From CAYJPV01 sp964396055 (GTDB lineage: Bacteria > Acidobacteriota > Vicinamibacteria > Vicinamibacterales > JAKQTR01): a stretch of 12,418 nucleotides of DNA. The notes under the pieces are model-generated. The model saw nothing but the letters and a program-made list of their open reading frames with translations. It searched no databases and was not told where the DNA came from. Position numbers and translations under genes: made by a program. The number at the start of each line of letters is the position of its first letter. Within the stretch, counting starts at the first letter, position 1. The stretch covers positions 1 through 12,418 of the forward strand of contig CAYNDV010000134.1 of assembly GCA_964396055.1 (NCBI GenBank), given 5' to 3'. Of the stretch, positions 6,583 through 12,418 are shown piece after piece.

Positions 6583-7848
6583 ATGAGCGCACGCAAGCAG
6601 ACGCCACTCTACGGCTGGCACCAGGCCCGCCAGGCGAACATCGTCGAGTTCGGCGATTACCTGATGCCGGTGTGGTACGGCAGCAGCAAGGACGAACACC
6701 TGGCGGTCGTCACCCACGCGGGGCTGTTCGACACCAGCCACATGGCCGTCGTGCGGGTGCACGGCGCCGGCGCCTTCGACGTCCTGCAATGGTGCTTCAC
6801 CCGCAACCTGCACGCCTGCGTCGGCAAGGACAACGCGCCCCTCACGCCCGGCAAGTGTGTCTACGGCGCGTTCCTCGACGAGCACGGCCACGCCATCGAC
6901 GACAGCCTCGTCTACAAGGTGACCGACGATGAGTACGTGGTCGTGGTCAATGCGGGCATGGGCGGCGCGGTGGCCGCGCACCTGGCGGCCCAGGCCGGCA
7001 GCCGCGACGTCCGCGTGGTGGACCTCACCGATCGCCTCGGCAAGATCGACATCCAGGGCCCGGCGTCGGTCCGGATCATGCAACGCGTTCTGCAGGCCCC
7101 CGAGACCGTCTACGACGGGCTCACGTACTTCTCCTTCAAGGGCCACTTCGATCCGGCGTCGCCGTTCGCCGGCCAGGCTCGGTTGCTGGACGGCACGCCG
7201 CTGCTGCTGTCGCGGTCGGGCTACACGGGCGAAGTCGGCTTCGAGATCTTCGTCGAGCGCGAGCACACGGTGAAGGTGTGGAACCTGCTGATGGACACCG
7301 GGCAGGAGGCCGGCCTGGTGGCCTGTGGCCTGGCGTCGCGCGACTCGCTGCGCACCGGGGCCGTGCTGCCGCTGTCGCACCAGGACATCGGCCACTGGAC
7401 CTACATCAACCACCCCTGGCCGTTCGCGCTCCCCTTCGCGCCGGACGGCTCGTTCACCAAGACCTTCCTCGGCTCCGCCGCGCTGGTGGCCGGGGCACCG
7501 ACCGCGCCGCATACCCTGACGTTCGTCGGGAACGACCTGCGGAAGATCGACACGCACGGCGCCGTGGTCGTCGACGCGGGCGGACGCGAGATCGGCACCG
7601 TGCTGACGTGCGCCACCGACATGGCCATCGGGCGGCACGAGGGCCGGATCTACAGCCTGGCGTCGCCGAAGAAGCCGGAGGGGCTGCAGATCCGGGGCTT
7701 GTGCGCAGGCTTCATCAAGGTGGAGACCCGGCTGGCGCCGGGAACGGTCGTGCAGTTGAAGGACGCCAAACGGACGCTGCCGGTGGTCATCGAGACCGAC
7801 GTACGGCCCGACCGGACGGCCCGCAAGGCGCTCAGGAGCTTTCTCTAG
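6583..7848 (+). CDS. GcvT-like aminomethyltransferase-fold protein
   Basis: A 421-residue protein of the glycine cleavage T-protein / folate-binding family, which is usually about 360-375 residues long. Family blocks are TPLYGWH (7-13), VEFGDYLMPVWY (21-32), GLFDTSHM (47-54), IDDSLVYK (105-112, holding the conserved Asp pair used for folate catalysis), GYTGEVGFEIFV (213-224) and CGLASRDSLR (248-257). The usual 'RLEAGMPLYGHE' stretch reads RTGAVLPLSHQD here (257-268), and the usual GYTGED is GYTGEV, so the substrate side of the pocket differs from true GcvT. No gcvH or gcvP is nearby. It may act on another methylamine-type donor or have lost catalysis. ATG 6583 was chosen because AGAAGGGA lies about 10 bases upstream; ATG 6556 has no ribosome site. 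Probably co-transcribed with the two genes before it. Confidence 0.85.
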   Translation: MSARKQTPLYGWHQARQANIVEFGDYLMPVWYGSSKDEHLAVVTHAGLFDTSHMAVVRVHGAGAFDVLQWCFTRNLHACVGKDNAPLTPGKCVYGAFLDEHGHAIDDSLVYKVTDDEYVVVVNAGMGGAVAAHLAAQAGSRDVRVVDLTDRLGKIDIQGPASVRIMQRVLQAPETVYDGLTYFSFKGHFDPASPFAGQARLLDGTPLLLSRSGYTGEVGFEIFVEREHTVKVWNLLMDTGQEAGLVACGLASRDSLRTGAVLPLSHQDIGHWTYINHPWPFALPFAPDGSFTKTFLGSAALVAGAPTAPHTLTFVGNDLRKIDTHGAVVVDAGGREIGTVLTCATDMAIGRHEGRIYSLASPKKPEGLQIRGLCAGFIKVETRLAPGTVVQLKDAKRTLPVVIETDVRPDRTARKALRSFL

Positions 7849-7854
7849 GACGGA

Positions 7855-7883
7855 TTGACATTCCCGCGTGAGAGGCGCATAAC
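7855..7883 (+). promoter_or_regulatory. Sigma70-like promoter for the HEAT-repeat gene
   Basis: A perfect TTGACA (7855-7860) is followed after exactly 17 bases by CATAAC (7878-7883), which matches four of six bases of the -10 consensus. It begins 6 bases after the stop codon of the GcvT-like gene. It would start transcription near 7890 and leave a leader of roughly 105 bases before the ATG at 7996. This is the best promoter-like sequence I saw in the window. Confidence 0.6.
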
Positions 7884-7907
7884 TCACACACGCATCGCCG
7901 CATCCCA

Positions 7908-7933
7908 GGGGGCCGCCGTCAGACGCGGCCCCC
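7908..7933 (+). other. Strong GC hairpin in the leader of the HEAT-repeat gene
   Basis: GGGGGCCGC (7908-7916) pairs perfectly with GCGGCCCCC (7925-7933) around an 8-base loop. There is no T-run after it, so it is not a standard intrinsic terminator. It lies about 20 bases downstream of the expected transcription start, so it would form in the 5' leader. It could stabilise the message, pause polymerase, or mark the end of transcripts from the upstream gene. Confidence 0.5.
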
Positions 7934-7981
7934 CGTTCGATGCCCCCGCAGTCGCCTGGATTCGACACGGTCGGAGCCCCC

Positions 7982-7990
7982 GGGGGAGGT
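7982..7990 (+). promoter_or_regulatory. Ribosome binding site GGGGGAGGT
   Basis: A strong Shine-Dalgarno sequence 5 bases before ATG 7996. It decides the start of the HEAT-repeat gene in favour of the signal-peptide form over upstream in-frame starts. Confidence 0.8.
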
Positions 7991-7995
7991 TGGCG

Positions 7996-9750
7996 ATGAC
8001 ACGCGTGTGCCTCTGTGTAGTCTGTTGCCTCAGCCTCGCAGGCGCCGGGTCGACGCTGGCGCAGACCAAGCCGAAAGTCCCGCCGAAGCCGGCACCCAAG
8101 GCCGCGCCGGCCAAGCCCGTGCAGCCCGCGCCGGCTGCCCAGGCCCCGGCTCCGCCGCCGAGCCCGATCGCCGACCTCCTCAAGAGCCGTCAACTGGAGC
8201 AGAGCTACAACCCGGTCCTGCTCGAGTACCTGCTCGAGGAGGGACGCGAGAAGCTGCCGCCGGCCCAGCACAAGGCCGCGCTCGACCAGATCGTGACGCG
8301 GTTCAAGGCCGAACTCGACATCAAGCCCTCCGCCCAGGTCACGGCGTCACTTGCCACCGCTCTGGGGGCCCTGACGCCCGGCGTGGTCGGCGAAGGAGTG
8401 GCCACGGGGGCCGGCTCGGTCTGGGCCACGTGGGTGGACGCGGCCAACCTGCTCGTGAAGGCCGGGTACGCCGACGCGGCCGCGCCGTTCCTCGAGAACT
8501 GCGTCAGGACGAACCCGTATCCCGACCTGCGGTCGCGGTGCACCGTCGGCCTGGCCGCCGCCAATCCCGCGGGGGCCATGGCGCTGCTCACCAGCCTGCT
8601 GGATCGGAAGAACCCCGAGGAGGTCATCAACACCTCACTGCGCCTGATGGGCGTGCTGGCGGGCGCCGAGGGCTGCCCTGCCGAGCAGAAGGAGGCGGCC
8701 GTCAAGGAACTCCTCGCGCGCACCCAGGGCATGATGAACTCGCTGTACTACGAGGCGGCCATCGAAGGCCTGGAACAGACCGGTGACCCGCGCGCCGTCG
8801 AGGCGATCCGCAAGCTGACCGGATCGACGAAGGGCACCGAGGTCTCGCGCGCGGCCAAACGGGCCCTCGCCCTCACGTTCAAGGACCCGGCCGCCATCGA
8901 GGGCCTCCGGAAGGACGCGAAGGGCGGCATGATGAAGACCGACGACGACCGGTTCTTCGGCGGGATGGTCCTGATCAAGGCGAAGGACGCGGCGGGTTAC
9001 GCCTATGCGCAGGATCAGCTGGCGAAGAAGAAGGGCGGGTTCTTCTCGTCGAACAAGGGGGCTGACTACCGTCCGGCGCTCGTCGATCTGCTCGTCGAGT
9101 ACGGCGGCCCGCAGGGCGTGGCGCCGCTGCAGGCCGGCCTGGCCGCGCAGAAGCCGGACGAGTGGCTGCGGGCCTACACCGCCATCGGGCTGCTGGAACT
9201 GGGAGACAAGACCGGCCTCGACGACGTGAAACGGGCGCTGGCCAATACGCACTGGACCCACACGCGCGTGCGGGCGGCCGAGGCGCTCGCCACGCAGGGC
9301 GACGTCTCCGGCGTACCCGTGCTGCAGGCCATGGCGAAGGATCCGAGCCTGCTGAAGAAGGCCGCCGATGTCGTCTCCGGCAAGGACGTCGACGACGAGG
9401 CCATGCGGATCGCCATCGCCCGGGCCCTCGGGCGCATGAACGTGCCGGACGGCGTCCCGGTCCTGGCCGCGCTCGTCGCGGACACGTCGGCGGAGGTGCG
9501 CGTGGCGGCGGCGTATGCCCTGGGGGAGATGACGGATGCGTCGGCGCTGGACGCCTACCCGGCCGCCCTCGCGCAGGACTACGGCAAGGACGTCGATCGA
9601 CTCCGGTCGCCGGACATCGCCGCCCATCTCCTGCGGACGGCCGTGGGGCGGTTCCCGCAGGACGATCGCACGAAGGCGCTGCTGCGGACGGCGGCGACGT
9701 CCGACGTGGTCACGGTGCGGTTCCTGGCGCTGGTCGCGGGCAGGCCGTAG
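7996..9750 (+). CDS. Exported HEAT-repeat protein
   Basis: A 584-residue protein with a signal peptide (residues 1-22, hydrophobic core with Cys5, Cys7, Cys10 and Cys11, likely cut after STLA). An Ala/Pro/Lys-rich linker (23-57) follows, then an almost all-helical body. HEAT-like helical pairs are clear near 265-300 (DPRAVEAIRKL), about 370-470 (GVAPLQAGLAAQ, then GVPVLQAMAKD) and 485-512 (GVPVLAALVADTSAEVRVAAAYALGEM). HEAT repeats make protein-binding scaffolds; no enzyme motif is visible, so the partner and role are unknown. It should act outside the cytoplasmic membrane. The ATG at 7996 is set by GGGGGAGGT about 6 bases upstream and by the signal peptide that starts there; the frame is open further upstream but that part looks non-coding. 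It ends 12 bases before the stop of a converging gene. Confidence 0.8.
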   Translation: MTRVCLCVVCCLSLAGAGSTLAQTKPKVPPKPAPKAAPAKPVQPAPAAQAPAPPPSPIADLLKSRQLEQSYNPVLLEYLLEEGREKLPPAQHKAALDQIVTRFKAELDIKPSAQVTASLATALGALTPGVVGEGVATGAGSVWATWVDAANLLVKAGYADAAAPFLENCVRTNPYPDLRSRCTVGLAAANPAGAMALLTSLLDRKNPEEVINTSLRLMGVLAGAEGCPAEQKEAAVKELLARTQGMMNSLYYEAAIEGLEQTGDPRAVEAIRKLTGSTKGTEVSRAAKRALALTFKDPAAIEGLRKDAKGGMMKTDDDRFFGGMVLIKAKDAAGYAYAQDQLAKKKGGFFSSNKGADYRPALVDLLVEYGGPQGVAPLQAGLAAQKPDEWLRAYTAIGLLELGDKTGLDDVKRALANTHWTHTRVRAAEALATQGDVSGVPVLQAMAKDPSLLKKAADVVSGKDVDDEAMRIAIARALGRMNVPDGVPVLAALVADTSAEVRVAAAYALGEMTDASALDAYPAALAQDYGKDVDRLRSPDIAAHLLRTAVGRFPQDDRTKALLRTAATSDVVTVRFLALVAGRP

Positions 9751-9762
9751 GGACCGACCCCG

Positions 9763-10341
9763 TCAGGGCCGCCGCCACTGGGCGAGGTGCCGCTCGCGGC
9801 TGTCCACCAGGTCGCGCAGCTCGCGGTGCATGTCCTCGTTGACGGCCGCGGCATGCGGAAGGATGTACGCCCGGGTTTCGGCGAGGTACCGCTCGACGAA
9901 GTCCAGGTCGTTCACGAAGCCCAGCGTGACGAGGTTGCTGATGCGGTCGGCCAGCTTGAGCCGGCGGGCGCGTTCGCTGCCCGACTGCATGACGCGCACA
10001 AGATAGTCCGGCTTGGGCTCGCGCACGCCGTCCACCGTGCGGATCGACACCTCCTGCACGAGCGCGTAGACCGCCGGCCCATCGCTGTCGATGATCTCGA
10101 TCGCCTCGCGCGTGACGCCCGGCAGGCCGTCGGCCAGTTCGAACAGGTCGTGGATCACCGCCGCCTTGAGCAGCACGGCATCGGCCACCTTGTAGTCCAG
10201 CAGGATCGCCAGCGTGCTCATCTGGTGCCGGAACATGTTGCTGCCGGCCTTGCGCGGGATGTCGATGAGCCGCATGGCGCGGACGATGTAGGGCGCAAGC
10301 GTGATGTCCGCCAGCTGCCGCTGCAGTTCACCGAGGTCCAT
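9763..10341 (-). CDS. RSH-like HD-domain phosphohydrolase
   Basis: A 192-residue protein built around one HD domain: His39 (in MFRHQ), His64-Asp65 (in VIHDLFE) and Asp132 (in KLADRISNL). The spacing and the KLADRxxN block resemble the hydrolase half of RelA/SpoT enzymes and the stand-alone small alarmone hydrolases. These remove pyrophosphate from (p)ppGpp using Mn2+. No synthetase, TGS or ACT domain follows. One departure is that the usual HDxxED reads HDLFEL, so the second acidic residue after the HD is missing, which leaves the substrate uncertain. GGGGAG lies 5 bases before the ATG at 10341 and fixes the start; the longer open frame upstream is the antisense frame of the neighbouring gene. 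It is last in an operon with the dehydrogenase (38 bases upstream) and HIT genes. Confidence 0.82.
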   Translation of the reverse strand: MDLGELQRQLADITLAPYIVRAMRLIDIPRKAGSNMFRHQMSTLAILLDYKVADAVLLKAAVIHDLFELADGLPGVTREAIEIIDSDGPAVYALVQEVSIRTVDGVREPKPDYLVRVMQSGSERARRLKLADRISNLVTLGFVNDLDFVERYLAETRAYILPHAAAVNEDMHRELRDLVDSRERHLAQWRRP

Positions 10342-10379
10342 GCAGACTCCCCTGGGGCACCGTCCGTCGTGTGACGCGG

Positions 10380-11540
10380 TCAGGTGTGCCGGCGGATCCC
10401 GAGCGTCCGCTCCGCGATGACCATGCGCTGCGTCTCGGAGGTGCCCTGGTAGATCTCCGTGGCCCGGGCGTCGCGGAACAGCCGCTCCACCCTTGATCCC
10501 CGCCGGTAGCCGGCCGACGCCAGGATCTGCATGGCCTTGTCCGCCGCGAAATGGGCCGCGATCGACGCCGCCAGTTTCGCCTGCGCCGCCTCGAGCACGA
10601 TGGACGCCTGGTGGGCCTTCAGGCTCGCCGCCTTGTAGGTGAGGATCCGCGCGGCGTCCAGTTCGGTGGCCATGTCCGCCAGCATGAACTGGACCGCCTC
10701 GTGATCGGCGAGCGCCTTCCCGAAGGTGTGGCGGGCCCGCACGTGCCGGAGCGCCTCGTCGAGGGCGGCCTGCCCGATGCCGAGCGCCTGCGCCGCGATG
10801 GCGACCCGTCCCCCCTCGAGGGCCCACATCGCGAGCTTGAACCCGTCGTTGACCGCCCCCAGCACATGATCCGCCGGCACGAGAACGTCCACGAACTCGA
10901 GGTCCATGCAGCCGAGGCCCCGGACGCCCAGCGAGTCGGTGCGGGCGAGGCGTTCGATGCCCGGTGTGCTCATCGGCACCAGGAAGGCAGTGATGCCGCG
11001 CGATCGCATCCCGGGCCGCGTGGCCGCGAAGACGATGGCCACGTGGGCCCCCTCCGCGCACGCCACCCAGACCTTGCGGCCGTTCAGGCGGTAGGCGCCC
11101 CCGCCGTCCTCGGGCACCGCCGTCATCTCCACGTTGGCCGCATCGGTGCCGGCGTTCGCCTCGGAGAGCGCAAAGGCGCCCAGCGCATGGCCGGTCGCGA
11201 TCGGCCGGAGCCACTGCTCGCGCTGGTGGTCGGACCCGAAGCGGGCCAGCACGTCGCCCACGAGCGAGTTCTGGACGACGAGGGCCACCCCCAGGGTGGC
11301 GCTCACCTGCGACACGACTTCGATGGCCAGGGTGTAGGCCAGGTAGTCCCGGCCCGATCCGCCCCAGGCCTCGGGCACCGTCAGCCCCGCCAGCCCCTGC
11401 TCGCCGGCCAGGCGCAGGAGCCCGTGGGGAAACTCGCCGGTCTCGTCGATGCGCGCCGCCAGGGGCGCCACCTGGGTCCCCGCGAAGGCGGCCGCGCGTT
11501 CGCGCAGGGCCAGCTGCTCAGGCAAAGGGTCGAGGATCAT
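10380..11540 (-). CDS. Acyl-CoA dehydrogenase family protein, altered active site
   Basis: A 386-residue protein with the whole acyl-CoA dehydrogenase fold: ALSEANAGTDAAN (124-136, family signature), KVWVACAEGA (156-165), LGVRGLGCMDLEF (204-216), EGGRVAIAAQALG (242-254), RARHTFGKAL (268-277) and VERLFRDARATEIY (351-364). Several normally fixed residues differ. The catalytic Glu of the IYEGT motif is Gln365 (codon CAG at 10448-10446). The FAD-contacting Thr/Ser of W-I-T/S is Ala160. The GG(Y/x)G(Y) loop reads ASAGY (341-345). No Glu stands at the alternative position used by isovaleryl-CoA dehydrogenase (a Gly precedes the Arg in LEGGR). The protein may be slow, act on an unusual substrate, or do something other than dehydrogenation. 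Its ATG overlaps the HIT gene stop as ATGA, so translation is probably coupled. Confidence 0.9.
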   Translation of the reverse strand: MILDPLPEQLALRERAAAFAGTQVAPLAARIDETGEFPHGLLRLAGEQGLAGLTVPEAWGGSGRDYLAYTLAIEVVSQVSATLGVALVVQNSLVGDVLARFGSDHQREQWLRPIATGHALGAFALSEANAGTDAANVEMTAVPEDGGGAYRLNGRKVWVACAEGAHVAIVFAATRPGMRSRGITAFLVPMSTPGIERLARTDSLGVRGLGCMDLEFVDVLVPADHVLGAVNDGFKLAMWALEGGRVAIAAQALGIGQAALDEALRHVRARHTFGKALADHEAVQFMLADMATELDAARILTYKAASLKAHQASIVLEAAQAKLAASIAAHFAADKAMQILASAGYRRGSRVERLFRDARATEIYQGTSETQRMVIAERTLGIRRHT

Positions 11541-12025
11541 GTCGCCAGCCTGGCAAAGACCGGCCGCAGCCGCGCCGCGGCCTGCTCCAGATCTTCCGGC
11601 AGCACCCGGGCCTCGCCGACCACGGTCATGAAGTTCGTATCGCCGTTCCAGCGGGGCACCACGTGGACGTGCATGTGATCCACGATACCCGCCCCCGCCG
11701 ACCGGCCGAGGTTCATCCCGACATTCAGCCCCTGCGGCGCGTACACCTCGGTGAGGGCCTGTTCGGCCAGCCGGGTGAGGTCGATGAGCTCGCACAGCTC
11801 GTCGTGCGACGCGGAGGCCAGCGTCGCGATGTGGCGGTTCGGCACCACCATCAGGTGCCCGGAATTGTACGGGAAGAGATTCAGGATGACGAAGGCCGTG
11901 CGCCCGCGGTGCAGCACCAGCGCCCCCGGGTCGTCGCGGGTGAGGGCCTCGCAGAAGACGCACGCACACGGCTGCCCGGTGCTGCTGACGTACTTGAGGC
12001 GCCACGGCGACCAGAGACGTTCCAC
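11537..12025 (-). CDS. HIT-family nucleotide hydrolase/phosphorylase
   Basis: A 162-residue HIT protein. The triad motif HMHVHVV is at 117-123, with His119 as the expected nucleophile. Upstream are CVFC (22-25), probably part of a zinc site, and NLFPYNSGHLMVVPNRH (49-65). The order LWSPWRLKY at the start, LNVGMNLGRSAGAGIVDH before the triad, then PRWNGDTNFM, closely follows the mycobacterial Ap4A phosphorylase (Rv2613c) group. That group removes diadenosine tetraphosphate, which suggests but does not prove the same substrate. GTG 12025 was chosen because AGGAG lies 7 bases upstream and the conserved LWSPWR begins just after it; an upstream ATG at 12109 would add a non-conserved stretch. First gene of the operon with the dehydrogenase and HD genes. 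Confidence 0.9.
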   Translation of the reverse strand: MERLWSPWRLKYVSSTGQPCACVFCEALTRDDPGALVLHRGRTAFVILNLFPYNSGHLMVVPNRHIATLASASHDELCELIDLTRLAEQALTEVYAPQGLNVGMNLGRSAGAGIVDHMHVHVVPRWNGDTNFMTVVGEARVLPEDLEQAAARLRPVFARLAT

Positions 12026-12094
12026 CGCGCCACTCCTGCGTCCGGCTGATCGGTCCCGAGCGAGGTCGACGGAAGCCGGGCGCCACGAAGGATA

Positions 12095-12142
12095 CCCCGA
12101 AAACGGCACCGCCCGGAATCCGCGGAGGATGCCGGGCGGTGC
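12095..12142 (-). terminator. Intrinsic terminator after the HU/IHF gene
   Basis: GCACCGCCCGG (12106-12116) pairs perfectly with CCGGGCGGTGC (12132-12142). A further ATCC/GGAT pairing lies inside the loop after one mismatch. On the minus strand the stem is followed by CGTTTTCGG, a short T-run. It begins 17 bases past the stop codon of the HU/IHF gene, so it most likely ends that transcript before the HIT operon. Confidence 0.65.
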
Positions 12143-12159
12143 TGACCCTGTCGCAGGCC

Positions 12160-12418
12160 CTAGGACACCACGGAGGTGTCGGGAGCCGGGACCTCGATCG
12201 CCGCGGCGACGGTGGCGCCGGCGCCCGGCGTGTCGGTCTCGCGGTTGATCAGATCCTTCAGCTCCTTGCCGGGCTTGAAATACGGCACGCGCTTGGGCGG
12301 CACGTCCACGCGCGCCCCCGTCTTCGGGTTGCGCCCCTTGCGGGGCTCCCGCTGGCGGAGGCGGAAGCTGCCGAACCCCCGCAGCTCGATCTTCTCGCCG
12401 CGCTGGAGGGCATCGATG
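12160..12418 (-). CDS. HU/IHF-family DNA-binding protein (partial, N-terminus outside window)
   Basis: The last 85 residues of a histone-like DNA-bending protein; the gene runs off the right edge. The visible part starts in the helical region (IDALQRGEKIELRGFGSF) and includes the DNA-binding arm RxREPRKGRNPKTGARVDVP, then PKRVPYFKPGKELKDLIN. These match the HU/IHF family, closest in feel to IHF-beta. After the usual end at LKDLIN there is an extra tail of about 28 residues rich in Ala, Thr and Pro, ending PDTSVVS. Such proteins bend DNA and organise the nucleoid. A terminator follows the stop, so it is probably separate from the HIT operon. Confidence 0.92.
   Translation of the reverse strand, partial: IDALQRGEKIELRGFGSFRLRQREPRKGRNPKTGARVDVPPKRVPYFKPGKELKDLINRETDTPGAGATVAAAIEVPAPDTSVVS

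Noticed and set aside
7855..7995. N-terminal extension of the HEAT-repeat protein to a start at 7855
   Set aside because: The stretch holds a promoter-like sequence and a hairpin, has no ribosome site, and would bury the signal peptide inside the protein.
6388..8271. Minus-strand open frame of about 627 codons opposite the GcvT-like gene
   Set aside because: It overlaps three plus-strand genes with clear domains and a promoter-bearing intergenic gap; no protein family is recognisable.
10342..11214. N-terminal extension of the HD protein over 290 codons
   Set aside because: The extension is the dehydrogenase gene read in another frame of the same strand; the ATG at 10341 has a strong ribosome site.

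Overview
This window reads as chromosomal DNA of a very GC-rich Gram-negative bacterium, most likely an acidobacterium of the Vicinamibacteria type (subdivision 6). The best taxonomic hint is the secreted VWA-like protein at 2965-5070. It has the layout of the 'VWFA-related acidobacterial domain' family (TIGR03436): signal segment, Pro/Gln linker, LDDYHVR motif in place of a canonical MIDAS, and a YYLVGY/RKGYWA end block. Dense gene packing, tiny intergenic gaps and the small repeats between genes fit this. The assignment is inferred from sequence pattern only.

Layout. 1-148: a non-coding leader made almost wholly of three different degenerate 7-bp tandem repeats. 149-2902 (+): a 917-residue GAF-like plus PEP/pyruvate-binding (ATP-grasp) protein. 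2901-2966: two head-to-head copies of a GC-rich palindrome that serve as a bidirectional terminator and also provide parts of the stop codons of both converging genes. 2965-5070 (-): secreted VWA-like protein. 5071-5086: very short divergent promoter gap. 5087-7848 (+): a likely three-gene unit of short/branched-chain acyl-CoA dehydrogenase, a heavy-metal-associated (HMA) mini-protein and a GcvT-like aminomethyltransferase-fold protein. 7849-7995: leader with a good sigma70-like promoter and a strong hairpin. 7996-9750 (+): exported HEAT-repeat protein. 9763-12025 (-): an operon of HIT-family nucleotide hydrolase/phosphorylase, a second acyl-CoA dehydrogenase (ATGA overlap) and an RSH-like HD phosphohydrolase. 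12160-end (-): the C-terminal two thirds of an HU/IHF-type DNA-binding protein with its own terminator.

How the genes fit together. The plus-strand dehydrogenase resembles the 2-methylbutyryl/short-branched-chain class, so it probably belongs to branched-chain amino acid or fatty acid breakdown. The minus-strand operon puts an Ap4A-type HIT enzyme and a (p)ppGpp-hydrolase-like HD protein on either side of a second dehydrogenase whose catalytic Glu is Gln and whose FAD-contact residues are altered. The most interesting points are that atypical dehydrogenase, its alarmone-enzyme-like neighbours, the divergent GcvT-like protein, the heptad-repeat leader, and the palindrome that donates two stop codons. 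I see no phage, CRISPR, transposase, tRNA or rRNA here. No stretch longer than about 150 bases is without a gene. I did not find a convincing new multi-gene system; most of the window looks like ordinary chromosome.
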